Positions 34,628 to 56,500 of a DNA stretch of 64,000 nt are shown here, piece by piece (within the stretch, counting starts at the first letter, position 1; every line of letters begins with the position of its first letter). Origin of the DNA: Chelydra serpentina (taxonomy: Eukaryota > Chordata > Testudines > Chelydridae). The DNA lies in contig JBAIAC010000033.1 in assembly GCA_037349315.1 (NCBI GenBank), positions 25,128,001 through 25,192,000 on the forward strand. The letters are read 5' to 3'. The notes under the pieces were generated by a model. That model had not been told where the DNA came from. It worked only from the letters and a program-made list of their open reading frames with translations, and searched no databases. The position numbers and the translations under genes are program-made.

Positions 34628-34816
34628 CCGGACAGCGGAGGCGCCGGGACCCGCTGCGGCCCGGAGAGGTGAGGAGACGCGCGACGCCCACCAGCGCCCC
34701 CGGCTCCCGCCGCCGCACGCCCACCCCGGGGCACCGCGGCCCGGCAGCGCCCCGGCGTCTGGAAACCGCAACCTCCGTCTGCCGGGGCGCCCAGGCCTCC
34801 CACCCCCGGGCCCTGA

Positions 34817-37263
<2,447 letters not shown>

Positions 37264-37264
37264 C

Positions 37265-38410
37265 TGGGAGAATTCCACACCAAAAAATTAAAAATTCTGC
37301 AAAATTCTGCATATTTTATTTGTCAAAATAACAATATAGTCATGCCAGTTTCAATTATTTTGGTAGTTTGTTTCAAAATACCTGTCAGCAAGTATGTCTG
37401 TAACAGTACAGACAACAAAAAAGATTCAGGAAATGATTTTTGACGAATAGATTCTTTACTAGGCATATTAATACAGAACTTTTGAGTAATAATTCATTTA
37501 AAGTACAATACAGAAATGTATTTCCCGCACCCCTCCAAAGCAGTGCAAAGGCTTTGGGAAGTTGGGGGTAAAGGAGGAGCTGAGGGAAAGGGAAGTAATT
37601 GCTGGGAAGGAGCCTTGGAGAGAATCTGGAGGTTTGTTGGGTGTGAGTGGGGGAAGTATGGAACAAAGTGTTTTTTTGGAGGGGGCAATTATTAGGGAAT
37701 TGGGGAGCCTCCCCCATGCAGACCTGGCTGATCCCTAGCCTCTCCCATTCAGTCAGGCACATCTGTCCCTGTCCTTGTGTGTTCCTGCACCCCCACACTC
37801 CATTCAGCCAGGCATATCTGCAAATGTGCCCATGTGGCCCTGCACCCCCACTCCCCCTCTTTCCCCATGTGGCCCTGCATCCTCACGCAGCTATGTATAG
37901 CTGCCCCATTTCCATGTGCCCCTGCACCCCCACTTCCCATTCAGACAAGCATAGCTGCTCTTATCTCCCTGTGGCCTGCACCCCCATTCCCATTCAGCCC
38001 CTGCTTCAATGTTGTCACCCCCACTAGCTCCTGTGCCCCTGCACCCAATCTGTCTCCCCTCACTAGCTATTATGAGCCCCAGTCTGCGTGACCCCCCCAG
38101 CAGCCCCATGTGCCCCACTCTGTCTCCCCCCACCCATTCCATGCTTCTTTACCTGGCCCTGCAGGCAGTTTGCTGTGAGGAAGACAGCATCTGTCCCCTG
38201 ACTCTCTACGGTTGGCTGCTCCTGCTCATGAGCAGGTTGCCCTCTCTTCTGGCACCACATCAGCCCCTGGTGGGCAAAAGATGTAATTGTAGCATGACCC
38301 CTCACATGACTTCCCTTTGCCTTCCTGTCAGAATCAATTATTTTGCGGGAGAAAAAAAATCTGTGGGGAACATTAATTCTGCGTTTGTGCAGTGGTGCAG
38401 AATTCTCCCA
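37265..38410. mobile_element. Large inverted-terminus DNA element
   Basis: The left end TGGGAGAATTCCACACCA and the right end TGGTGCAGAATTCTCCCA are inverted repeats with one small difference. The length of 1146 bp and the AT-rich shoulders match a common turtle DNA transposon remnant. The middle (37740-38060) is an imperfect tandem repeat of a cytosine-rich unit with CCTGCACCCCCA. No transposase frame remains. I could not define a target duplication, so the superfamily is uncertain. Confidence 0.65.
37740..38060. repeat. C-rich minisatellite inside the DNA element
   Basis: Imperfect units contain CCATTCAG, CATAGCTG or CATATCTG and TGCACCCCCA. They recur about every 60-80 bp, four to five times. 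Confidence 0.6.
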
Positions 38411-40340
38411 ATTTAGTATCATCTGCTATGTCTAACTAATATGTTGTTTACTCCCATTTCCAGGTCGGTAATGAAGTAAAAGCAGATCAGCTCTAATGCC
38501 AATCTCTGTGGTAGACATCCCTTACCCCTCTGCCCCCACCATAACACAACTTATTTATCATTAACTTTTTTCCTAGAGATCTTCAGTTTTTCAATCCACG
38601 TGAGATTGGTCTGAGCTACTTAAAATTTTTTAATCTACTTAATTCCTTTCATCTTCTTATTTTATAATTCTTTTAAAAATGTCTGGCAAGAACTTGTTCT
38701 AAACTTGCAGTGCTGCTCATTGCTCAATGATCTGTTTTCTCTGGAAGTTTAGTGACTCCCCGCCGCCCTCAGTATTTGTCCCATTGTTTTTCAAGGGCTA
38801 GAAGTTGGAGTGAATGGATATTAGCTGTCTGCTTTGAAGCTTTCTTTCTTCCATTGTGCACATACATTAGTCTGCTGTAGAGTCACAAAGAATGTTAGAT
38901 TGTGTGTACTGTTTATTATTGTAAAGTAGTTGAGGATTGTCTTTTGTAAAAGCAGCGTTGAAATATTTGTCTAACAAATACACATAAACAACATGGATAT
39001 TGTAAAGATATTAAACCTTTGTCCAAGTGGGTTGCAGTATGGGACGTTTTGAGGCCCACTTTACTGTTCCTGGAGTCTTGAGGTCTATCAGTGGTCAAAA
39101 ATATCCTAAGCCTTCCTGATTAGGTGAATGCAACTAGTTCTCTTGGATCTGGACTTTGACGGGTATTTGTGACTGGTCACTGCAATGCTCTCTAGACTGC
39201 TTCCATTTGAAGACCACTTAGACTTCACAGCTGATGCAGTTCGTGGCTGGCCTGAAGCCTCAGAGGCAGGCAGCTGACTACACTAATTCCTCAGGAAGTG
39301 AACTTAGCTTCCCATTTGTTTCTGGGTCCACTTCCAGATATTGACTTTGATCTGTGAAGCTCTGTGTAGTCTCTGGCTGTCTGATCAGCTGAGGCATTCA
39401 AGATAACTGGTTAACAGGTTCTAGATTTAAGCACCTGTGGCAAGCTGTTCTGTGTGTAGGGCTCTCAGTTGTGGAAAGTTTTTCATTTACTTCTGATTTG
39501 AGGGAGCCAGAACTTATTGACAGTTAGGCCCATCTCATCTCCTAGGTTTTGCATGAGGAGGGGTTGGGTGGGTTGGTATTTAGGGTATTGGGTCTTTTGG
39601 TGCATTGAGAGGGGAAAGTTAAGGTTTTAATTTTTATTAAAACTCACAAAAAGGTTGTTTTTCAAATGTTGTATTTATGCATCTTAATAAACAAGAAGTA
39701 GTACAAAGTAAAGCAAAAATGGTCACGTTTTAGACCTGCCAACCTGGCCACAAGGTCCCTTCTTCATGCTCTGCCATTTGCACTGCTCTTGGATGGTTTC
39801 TATGGCAGCTGTAGCAGGGTTCTATATTTAGTGAAAATTCTGTTCTTTCCTCTGCACTTGAGTCTAACCTTTCCTTTGTTTGTTTGATTATGCAGTGAGG
39901 CCTAAAATTATGATACAGTTGAATATTTACGGCTGGTTTCTTCCCCCCTCCCCCCCCCACTTCTTGGGATCTGAGCTTTACATTGGCAGTGACATGGAAT
40001 AGATGATTTAGTAGGTTTTTTCCATCTCATCATCTGATTAACGCCAGCACAAGGAGTGGGAACCTATACTGAAAGTATGGAAGATGAATTCTCAGTTATT
40101 CAGATGGGTCAAGACATGACACGTTCTATGGAAATACTATGTTTTTCTCAATAGCTATGCGGTTACCTAACTTATGCCAAGTGCGTAGCATAACATCCCA
40201 CCCAGGAACTATAAGTGGCTTTAAAATATAATTTGAGAAAAGTTTATCTGGTTTAGCACAGTCCATAGACATATAATTACAGTAAATAGAGAGATCCCTG
40301 TTTAAAAAAAAATCTTACAATTGTAATTTTGCAGGGTAGA
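38411..40340. other. DET1 intron 2, middle part
   Basis: I see no recognisable repeat or functional element. It is AT-rich with a C-rich run near 39946-39958. Confidence 0.4.
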
Positions 40341-40758
40341 TTTGATTTAAATCAAATTGATTTAAATCACCAGTCAGGCTCAATTTAATCATGGATTTCT
40401 ACATAAAAGTGCATTCTTGTTGGTTGTTATAACCTTAATACATATTCTTCACAACTCAGAGATAGATGTAGGTTTCATTTTTAAAAAGCATACACTCTAC
40501 ATTTTTTAAAGTGATTTATTTTGAAAACTTTTCAGATTAGTTTTACAGCTATATCAGAAAATGAATGATTGTTTGGTTATTTCATTTACCAAAGGTAATT
40601 GAAGCAGATATATATGAAGTCATTAGAAGGCGAACTGTCTCCAATTCAACAGATTAATCATTAATATTTGGAGGATTTTCTTGCCATGCTGTATTAGGAG
40701 GAGAATGTCACCAGACAGACATTTAAATTGTTTTATTTAACTACATAACAACAACGTT
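40341..40758. repeat. AT-rich repeat with a 16-bp palindrome
   Basis: It opens with TTTGATTTAAATCAAA, a perfect 16-bp palindrome (40341-40356), and GATTTAAATC recurs right after it. The palindromic start and the body resemble a turtle DNA repeat. The CR1 at 40759 has inserted into or next to it, and the far end was not found. Confidence 0.45.
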
Positions 40759-42610
40759 ATCATAGAATCTCAGGGTTGGAAGGGACCTCAGGAGGTCATC
40801 TAGTCCAACCCCCTGCTCAAAGCAGGACCAACCCCAACTAAATCATCCCAGCCAGGGCTTTGTCAAGCCTGACCTTAAAAACCTCTACAGAAGGAGATTC
40901 CACCACCTCCCTAGGTAACCCATTCCAGTTCTTCACCACCCTACTAGTGAAAAAGTTTTTCCTAATATCCAACCTAAACCTCCCCTTCTGCAATTTGAGA
41001 CCATTACTCCTTGTTCTGTCATCTTCTACCACTGAGAACAGTCTAGATCCATCCTCTTTGGAACCCCCTTTCAGGTAGTTGAAAGCAGCTATCAAATCCC
41101 CCCTCATTCTTCTCTTCTGCAGGCTAAACAATCCCAGTTCCCTCAGCCTCTCCTCATAAGTCATATGCTCCAGCCCCCTAATCATTTTTGTTGTCCTCCG
41201 CTGGACTCTTTCCAATTTATCCACATCCTTCTTGTAGTGTGGGGCCCAAAACTGGACACAGTACTCCAAATGAGGCCTCACCAGTGCCGAATAGAAGGGA
41301 ATGATCACGTCCCTCGATCTGCTGGAAATGCCCCTACTTATACAACCCAAAATGCCGTTAGCCTTCTTGGCAACAAGGGCACACTGTTGACTCATATCCA
41401 GCTTTTCGTCCACTGTAACCCCTAGGTCCTTTTCTGCAGAACTGCTGCCCAGCCATTCGGTCCCTAGTCTGTAGCAGTGCATGGGATTCTTCCGTCCTAA
41501 GTGCAGGACTCTGTGCTTGTCCTTGTTGAACCTCATCATATTTCTTTTGGCTCAATCCTCTAATTTGTCTGGGTCCCTCTGTATCCTATCCCGACCCTCC
41601 AGCGTATCAACCACTCCTCCCAGTTTAGTGTCATCTGCAAACTTGCTAAGGGTGCAGTCCACACCATCCTCCAGATCGTTAATGAAGATATTGAACAAAA
41701 CCGGCCCCAGCACCGACCCTTGGGGTACTCCACTTGATACGGCTGCCAACTAGACATGGAGCCATTGATCATTACCCGTTGAGCTCAACCATCTAGCCAG
41801 TTTTCTATCCACCTTACAGTCCATTCATCCAGCCCATACTTCTTTAACTTGCTGGCAAGAATACTGTGGGAGACTGTATCAAAAGCTTTGCTAAAGTCAA
41901 GAAATAGCACATCCACTGCTTTCCCCTCATCCACAAAGCCAGTTATCTCATCATAGAAGGCAATTAGGTTAGTCAGGCGTGACTTGCCCTTGGTGAACCC
42001 ATGCTGACGGTTCCTGATCACTTTCCCCTCCTTTAAGTGGTTCAGAATTGATTCCTTGAGGACCTGTTCCATGATTTTTCCAGGGACTGAGGTGAGACTG
42101 ACTGACCTGTAGTTCCCCAGATCTTCCTTCTTCCCTTTTTTAAAGATGGGCACTACACTAGCTTTTTTCCAGTCATCCGGGACCTCCCCCGATTGCCATG
42201 ATTTGTCAAAGATAATGGCCAATGGCTCTGCAGTCACATCGGCCAACTCCTTTAGCACCCTCGGATGCAGTGCATCCGGCCCCATGGACTTGTGCTCGTC
42301 CAGCTTTTCTAAATAGTCCCGAACTACTTCTTTCTCCACAGAGGGCTGGTCACCTCCTTCCCATACCATGCTGCGGAGTGCAGCCGCCTGGGAGCTGAAC
42401 TTGTCTGTGAAGACAGAGGCAAAAAAAGCATTGAGTACACTAGCTTTCTCCACATCCTCTATCACTAGGTTCCCTCCCCCATTCAGTAAGGGGTCCACAC
42501 TTTCCTTGACTTTCTTCTTGTTGCTAACATACCTGAAGAAACCCTTCTTGTTACTCCTGACATCTCCGGCTAGCTGCAACTCCAATGATGCGGTAGGGTC
42601 TTCTGTCCAG
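40759..42610 (-). mobile_element. CR1 LINE, 5'-truncated
   Basis: This is about 1.85 kb of the 3' part of a CR1 retrotransposon. The 3' end at 40759 shows the ATTCTATGAT terminus. The coding part holds the reverse transcriptase and the region after it. The 5' side is cut near 42610, where hAT-like sequence (42611-42785) takes over. It lies antisense to DET1 in intron 2. Confidence 0.92.
40838..42610 (-). pseudogene. CR1 ORF2 reverse transcriptase, broken
   Basis: The reading frame shows the RT blocks in order: [34 protein letters not shown], a VPQGSVLGP block and the catalytic FADD motif, then the C-terminal region ending at 40838. Three breaks are visible. There is an in-frame TGA after WIENWLDG (near 41783), a 1-nt deletion a little further on (about 41733-41740) that moves the frame, and a TGA in place of a Trp codon between LED and AKRN (near 41549). 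The element cannot make a full protein. The endonuclease region is missing through 5' truncation. Confidence 0.88.
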
Positions 42611-42790
42611 CGGGTAGGTGGTCTCGGGGCTTCAGCCCTGCAAGGCACACCTGCCAGGGCTCAGGGCTTCTTCAGGAGCAGGGCTGAAGCCCCAACCCCT
42701 GACTCCCGGCAGGTGTGCCCTGGCTCTCGAACTTCTGAAGATTGTTGTATGTGGCTCAGAAGGCCAGTAAGTTTGGACACCCCTAGTTTG
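42611..42790. mobile_element. hAT-like repeat fragment
   Basis: It contains GGGGCTTCAGCCC-type units in both orientations and ends with GTTTGGACACCCCTAG, the terminal motif seen at 22972 and 13957. It abuts the truncated 5' end of the CR1. Confidence 0.5.
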
Positions 42791-44788
<1,998 letters not shown>

Positions 44789-44800
44789 TGTTCCTGATAA

Positions 44801-45001
44801 AAGCGACAGAGTCCTGTGGCACCTTATAGACTAACGGACGTATTGGAGCATAAGCTTTCGTGGGTGAATACCCACTTCGTCGGATGCATGCAGTGGACAC
44901 ATTCACTCATGAAATCTTATGCTCCAATACATCTATAAGGTGCCACAGAACTCTTTGTCGCTTCTACAGATCCAGACTAACACGGCTACCCCTCTGATAC
45001 T
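44801..45001 (+). mobile_element. Tortoise Pol III-type SINE tail, fold-back copy
   Basis: The left arm (44801-44898) is an inverted SINE tail, and the right arm (about 44899-45001) is the same tail forward, ending CTAACACGGCTACCCCTCTG. The whole is flanked by a perfect 12-bp duplication TGTTCCTGATAA (44789-44800 and 45002-45013). The single duplication around both arms shows that they inserted together. It lies in DET1 intron 3. Confidence 0.88.
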
Positions 45002-45013
45002 TGTTCCTGATAA

Positions 45014-50234
<5,221 letters not shown>

Positions 50235-50510
50235 TACAATACTGGGCTGGGGCAGCTGTTGCCATCATGGACACACCAAAGCCGGACACTCATGCCTTCT
50301 AGGAAACCAAACCATTGTTCACCTAAGGAACCTGACCTGGAAGCCCTAACCAACCAACATTGTTTCCCAGCGTCTGCAGCTGGCACTCGCAAGCCATTGA
50401 AAGAGAATCCCATTGTGCTTCTGAAGAAGCCATCTTGATCGGAGATTAGTCTTGTGACCATTTCTTTCTATAGATACCATCTAGTTCATATTGCCAAAGC
50501 CCCTTGTTGC

Positions 50511-50516
50511 ATTAAA
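50511..50516 (+). terminator. Candidate proximal poly(A) signal
   Basis: ATTAAA lies about 280 nt after the DET1 stop codon, with T-rich sequence (GTCTTTTCCC) just downstream. It is one candidate among several. Confidence 0.35.
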
Positions 50517-50849
50517 CCCTGTCTTTTCCCACACCGATTGGTGAACAAAATGTAGCTGAGAAACCTTGCCTGTTTTCCCCAAGGAGTGTCATCTTTTCTC
50601 TCTGTTTTGTGATAGCAAAGGCAGAGTTCTCAACCACTCCTCCTGTACTGGTGCCCTTCTCCTTAGTCAAGACAAGTAGTCCATTGTACAGAGCGAGAAT
50701 AGAAGCCATGGTGGTGGGTTGGTTTTTTTTTTTTTTTAATTTGTACCTTCACTGTTATGAGGAAACGAAAGTAGCTCTTGTGATTCACACAGTGCACTCA
50801 AGCCACGTCAATATGCAAGGCATTAGGGGAGAAAGGTCTCTGTTAGTGG

Positions 50850-51020
50850 GGCGGTCTAGTAGGTAGAGCAGGTCACTGGAATCAGGGGAGATGGTTTCTG
50901 TTCCTGACTCTTATGCAAGTCACTTAATCTTTGTGCCTTAGTTTCCAACCGTAAAATGAGGATGTGACTGAGCCACCTTCTGTAAAGCACTTTGAGCCCC
51001 TAAGATGAAAGGTGTCAGGT
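50850..51020 (+). mobile_element. MIR SINE
   Basis: The core ATGCAAGTCACTTAATCTTT, then CCTTAGTTTCC and AAAATGAGGATGTGACTGAG, followed by TGTAAAGCACTTTGAG, match the MIR consensus in order. It may be part of the DET1 3' UTR. Confidence 0.8.
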
Positions 51021-52359
51021 ACCAAGGGAGGGAAACCAGAACAGCTGACTGCATGCCTAACGCATGAGCTGTTGTGAAGGGTGGGAAGATGGGTAGCTAT
51101 CAGCAGGAATGCATGAGAGGGGCTTGGAACATGAGACCAGCTTTCTCTTTGGTGCCTCAGTTAGGGAAAAGAGCTACATGGACCGTGAATGTGTCCCCAG
51201 GGGTATGTGTCGTCCTCTTCCCTCACCCTGCTTCTGCTGGCAGGGTGGGAAAGAGCCAGCCCCAGTCTCCGGTGCACGGCAGGTATGTGAATGTGGAGAA
51301 TGTCTGACTTGTGGCATCCTTGTCTTTCCCATGGCTACTATATGATGCCTCAGACTGTAAAGTTATAGTTACCAGGGGATAACCGGGTTAGACCTGAGAG
51401 AGCTGATTCCAGAGTGTCTGCATCTGTTTGGCACTGGAATGTCGCTGTGCTTGCCTTTCCCCTGCAGTTAGAGGACAGCTAGGCTGGATTTTGCACTGGG
51501 AGAAGGGGAGACTTGGATTCATGTGCTGGGAGCTTGTAGCTGAAGGTCTGACTTTGCTGACTTAATGCTGCCTCTCCTCTCCTGCTTCACACCCTATTCT
51601 CTGTGAGAACTGGAGGTGAAGTGGCAAGGGGTGCCCATGGGTGACTCCCTGGGATTGAAGTACAGCTTGCTGGTGTATCGCTGTACACTTGCAGCAAGAT
51701 TGACTTCTATGTTGTCTGAGATGTTTGCAAAATGAGCTGCTAGACTTGAATCCAGAAGATGTGCACCTAAATGCCTCTGGGTCTGAGCTTGTGCGGGCTT
51801 ATAAAAATGCTGGCCCTGTCTTGATCCGAAGATCACTTCATTGTTGGCTGCATTTGTACTATAAGGTAGCACATGGGCTTTCTCGAAACTTGTGCATACC
51901 AAAAATGTGCATGTTGCTAGGGAATGTTGTCACCTTAGGCAAACACAGGGCTGGTGAAAGGTGCTGGATTGACACCGGAGACTGCTGTTCTCTGATGCAC
52001 ATGATGGGCCATGACAGGGCACTGTCCTTGAGGGAAAGCCCTTCAGACTAAAAGCCCATTCATATCTGCTGAAGGTACCAAAAAGGAGGCCAGTTGTGGG
52101 TAATATGTTGTGGCCACTTGTCTGCTCTGAAAGTCCTGAGGTCACAAGTTCATCTCACACATCACTGAATAGCCATCAGATAATCTTATTTTTGTCACTA
52201 TTGACGTGGGCAGGGTTTGGATACCTCACCTAGATGTGACAGGCTCCACATCCCACCCCAAATTCTTTGAGCCATCCTGTCCTTTGGATGTTTACAGCCC
52301 TTGGTGTAGTTCTTTTGCTCTATCTTCCTTTCTTCTCTGCCCCCAAAGAAACATAACCC

Positions 52360-52535
52360 CATCTCAACTCTATAAAGCAGTTTTTGTATAAGGATCTCAA
52401 AGCACTCTTACGAAAGTATTGCTGCCATTTTGAAGATGGTGAAATTGAGACGCAGATGAAATAATTCACATGACCTTGTGTAAACTGAGTATAGAATTGA
52501 CTTCCAGTTTTAACCAGTAGACCATCTGCATCTAT
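52360..52535 (-). mobile_element. MIR SINE, reverse
   Basis: The forward strand reads CTCAAAGCACTCTTACGAAA, then CATTTTGAAGATGGTGAAAT and a CCTTGTGTAAAC-like stretch ending ACCAGTAGACCATC. This is the MIR consensus reversed. Confidence 0.65.
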
Positions 52536-53084
52536 GCGGGATTGCTACGGGCTATGGAAAATGTAGTCCTAGGGCAAGAATACATATTTCTTTGTCATCT
52601 TTTCCAGGGTATTTGTGCTGATGGGAAGTTTCTCGGGGCTGTAACAAATGACTTCAGGTTGGGAGGCCACTTGCTGGGGGAGGTGTCAGGACATGCATGC
52701 AGTAGTGCCTCATTCCTCTCCAGCCCAGAACACTGTTTCATGGTTTTAGAATCTTTCACCTACAATCTGTTTCTCAAACTCTTTCTATTAAAGCTCCGAG
52801 CAGGGAGTCTTCGCACGTTGTCTCCTGCTTGATAAAACGCACTGTAGCTGACAGATAACTGAGTTATCTGCTTCCTCTCTCACCAAAAGTTCACTCTTCA
52901 TTACCCTTTTCCATTGTTAATGTATCTTTCTGTCTTTCCCAAAAGTTCTCAGCAGTTCCCATTAACTCCTTGATGCCACAAGCTAGCATTCCCTCACCTG
53001 GGAGCTCCAGGTGGAGTGGAGCCCTGCTTCAAAATATCTCAGCTTTCTGTTGATACCGTTTCCTTTAAGTGGTATAAGTAACAA

Positions 53085-53245
53085 CCATATTCACAGCTCT
53101 GCCACTAAGTTGTGTAATCACAGGCGAGTCACTTCCCCTCCCTCTGCCTCAGTTCCTTATTTGTAAAAGGAGATGATGTGGACTCACTTTTGTAAAGCAC
53201 TTTCAGTTCTGTGGATGAAAAGTATCAGATATGTGCTAAATATTG
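53085..53245 (+). mobile_element. MIR SINE
   Basis: The core CAGGCGAGTCACTTCCCCTC, CTGCCTCAGTTCC and TTTGTAAAAGGAGATGAT, then TTGTAAAGCACTTTCAG, follow the MIR order. Confidence 0.78.
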
Positions 53246-53532
53246 TTTTAATGTGTTTCTGGAGGAACATATTGACGGTTGTGAGGGGTATGAACTGCCT
53301 TGGTGCACCACTGTAGATTCTGTGGCTGCCACATTTTGTATCTACAGTGAAGGATTAACGTTACCACAAGAGTGTGTTGAAAGAAAAGCCTGCCTCATTC
53401 TCATGCTTGACATTTTGATTCTTTTATTTAAGAAACAAGAAGTGAGGGTGTAGGGGCGGGACATATATTTTCTACCTAATATTTTTACTAGGTTAGGATG
53501 AGAACTTTTTAGCAACACAAGTTAAATACCAG

Positions 53533-53538
53533 AATAAA
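53533..53538 (+). terminator. Candidate distal poly(A) signal
   Basis: AATAAA lies 3.3 kb after the stop codon, with TG- and T-rich sequence 20-45 nt downstream. It would make a long 3' UTR that includes three MIR copies. Confidence 0.25.
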
Positions 53539-53539
53539 C

Positions 53540-56500
53540 AAGAACTTGTTTCATGAGTCTGACATGTATTCTCTTTCCAAGATCTCCTACCAGATATCAG
53601 TGGTAACTTAAATCCTTTCATTAAGAAAAAACAGGGTGCATTTGTCTTGAGGAGTCATGACCTATATGTGTAGGAGGGTCTGCATAAAGTCTAGGGTATT
53701 AATTCATCGTGCTGAAGTTTCACCTTAGAGCAGTTAAGATGCTCCCACGGACTCATTTGTATGGACAATGGTGTTAGCTAATGGCGAAGGTGGGACGCAC
53801 TTCTCTCTCCCACTTTGGTGTTCAAGTTGCCAGCCCCACTTGTGAACGTAGACTTTTTCCTTCTGCCTGTCCCTAGGGCCTCATCCTGTGGCTATTTTAT
53901 CTCCTCTCCCTGAGACGTTAACATGAAAGTTAAGCCAATGTGGGTGGCTTTGCAGGGCTGTCACCAACACTTTTTAGTGGGGGTCAAAAATACTGGTGGG
54001 TTTTGTTTTGATTTATGCATTTTTTTACTGCATGGCCCTCCCATGGGTGGGGAGGACTCGGGTGGAATGTGCCTCTGCTGAGCTTGAAGAGTGGCTGCCA
54101 ATGCACAAACGGGCCCGATCTGAGGCTCCACGGCTTTGGATTTCTCGCTGCTCTGCTGCACTGGGGTACTCAATAGCAACGCTGGGTGTGCGCACCTCCA
54201 TACTCAGTCTCAAGCAGGAGAGCACCGGAGAGGCCAATAATTTCACTTCCTGAGCCCTTTCCCTCTATTGTGTGTAGGGTTCTTTATTCCACGGCTTCTC
54301 TTGAGCTTTGTGTCAGAATGACCCCACAGAAGCCCTTTGGCACTGAGCACTCCTCAATTCAGTTCAGTTCTGAACTAACTGGCAGGAAAACTCATGCCTT
54401 GAAAAGACTGTGTGTTGGTTAACAATGGATCTACTTTATGCTTTCTGTGACTTCCGCCATCTTTGATCCGGCAGACTATCAAAATAAGACTGGGTCAGTT
54501 GTGTGAGGATTATATATAGTTGTATTAAGTGACAAGCTATAGAAGTCATTGTGGGCTCAAAAATGCACACTTCAGTACATCTGTGTATTCATCTAAAGGT
54601 AGATCCCTTCTCAAGACTCCTTTCAGTTAAACTTCAAGCACTGACTTCCTTTCCGCTATTTCTGCCCTCTTCCTTGGCTTTGCTCGCTTGCAGTCCCAGT
54701 GTAATTATGGTAGCTTCCCTTTGGTCACATGCTCTCCAGTGTATCTGGTAGGCTTGTTTAGGACTTTTCCGACATGGTGGGGGGAAAAACAGGTTTGTGA
54801 TTTTCTGCAAGTTTTTTTCAGGTCCTTCCTGTCTCTTCTCTTCCACCACCCCCTTCTATGGGAACCATTTCACCCCAGGGGGGAAGGGGACGGAAGTCAC
54901 TGAGGTCTAGTAAAACCAGGATTGCTTCTGCTAAATGCTTTTTTTTTTTTATTTAGAAGAGTGAACTTAGAAAATGTTTTGTAACAAATCAATCATGTGC
55001 CACGTGTGATGGTTGTGTGTTCACGTTACTCATGCAATGTTAGGGTCCAGGTTGTTAGTGTGTCCTTGTGCCTTTCCGCCTCCCTGGCATCGTGTTCAAA
55101 GTTGTTCTCTTGTCAGAGTAATTGTGAGAAATGTTTGGCTAAAAGAAGGAAATGGAGCGCTGGAGACGGCTACAAACTCGTGTTGCTGTTGTGCTGTAGA
55201 AACATGTGCTCTGGTGAGTTGTACAAAGTAAACTCTTATGCAGATTTCTTAACTCTAGGACCCTGCCAGCTGCTATGTGAAGTGACTGACTTCGAAACCA
55301 CAGCTGCTTCTTGGCTGGGAGTCAGTCTGCTCCAGTGCAAAATTGTAGTTGGCATGCCAGAAAATGAGTTCTGGTTTTAGTCAGAGAAACATTAATATGA
55401 AAATGCTGAATTGTATAAGGTTTTCTTATGTAATGGGATAAAAATACAGGCTTTAAGACTATAACAACCAGAAAACTATAGTGACGTGTGGGTAACCAGC
55501 AGCAGTAGGTTTGTAGGGGGATATATTTACGAAGAAGGGCTAGTGAGTTCTGACAGAATAGTACTGCATCTAGCTATGCTCCATTGGAAGCTAGTAATGT
55601 TAATCCATCTATCCAGACTTCAGTTGGTCCTACAGTGTCATGTTTTGGAGCTCTGCTATAATGCTACATTAGCGTGTTGGCTCTGTTGCTTTGATCCTAG
55701 GAGAGGGCAGGCTTGGAAGCTTTACTGTGTCTTGTGGGTGGGTACAGGCATGCCCTAAAAAGCTGGCTTCCAGACAGACAGCTGCAGCTGGTAGACTTCT
55801 CTTGCATCTCTGCATGGTTTAGCTGTTCTTCCAGTGTCTTCCCTTTTGTTTTCTCACTCTGGCAGCTGGCGAAATCCTCTCTTAAAACATCTTCTGCTTC
55901 CTGCGGTTCATCCGCCTGACAGAATTGCCATCTGCTTTGCAATGACTGGAATGCCAAGTGCACTGAGGAATTCAGGGAAAAGTTTATTCATGCACTGTGG
56001 GTGGGGAGACAGACTATCACCAGCTGCTCAGTGAGCTTAACAGAACCTACTTAAGCTTAGAGAGGAGACCAGGGAGAGAATCCACTGGTGGTTTAGGAGA
56101 TCCAGAGAGCTTGGATGCCAGTCACTGGGGCTGGGGAACGTCTTGTGGAAACTGAAATGAGGCAGCGTGAAACTAGAGGAAACCTTAAACACCCCTCCTC
56201 TACCTTCATGGGGCAGTGTAACTTCTCAGAGGGAGGCTGATGCTTGGTGTCACTGGCCTTAGAAGTGGACACTCTTTTTGTTAGGTTGCTAATTTACAAG
56301 GATCAACTGAATTTAACAGAAGCTGTTAATTTTTAACCAGTAACGTACTTAGTAGCAACTATCCCGGTTCCTCATGGAGCTTTCCAAATGCCTTCATTAT
56401 GTGCCAGCTGTCCGTTGGTGCAATGAGAGAGGAATCTCAAGGAAGCGGAGCCCTTCACAGGGATACGCCATTTGGCTTTCGCCTGAAGGACACATCAGGC

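Larger units (their letters stand above)
34595..34668 (+). other. DET1: DET1 exon 1 (5' UTR)
   Basis: The exon ends at a consensus donor GAG|GTGAGG (34668/34669). The start is estimated from the YY1 site and is uncertain by tens of bases. It is non-coding apart from the six-codon uORF. The intron that follows is short (34669-35033) and ends in a strong pyrimidine tract and CAG. Confidence 0.6.
50235..52350 (+). other. DET1: DET1 3' UTR (end not determined)
   Basis: The first possible poly(A) signal is ATTAAA at 50511-50516. Canonical AATAAA occurs much later (53533-53538, 56666-56671). The true end cannot be set from sequence alone. A T15 run lies at 50723-50737 and a MIR at about 50850-51020. 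Confidence 0.4.

Noticed and set aside
37740..38060. CRISPR-like array
   Set aside because: The units are imperfect, spacers are not of even length, and this is a vertebrate transposon interior.
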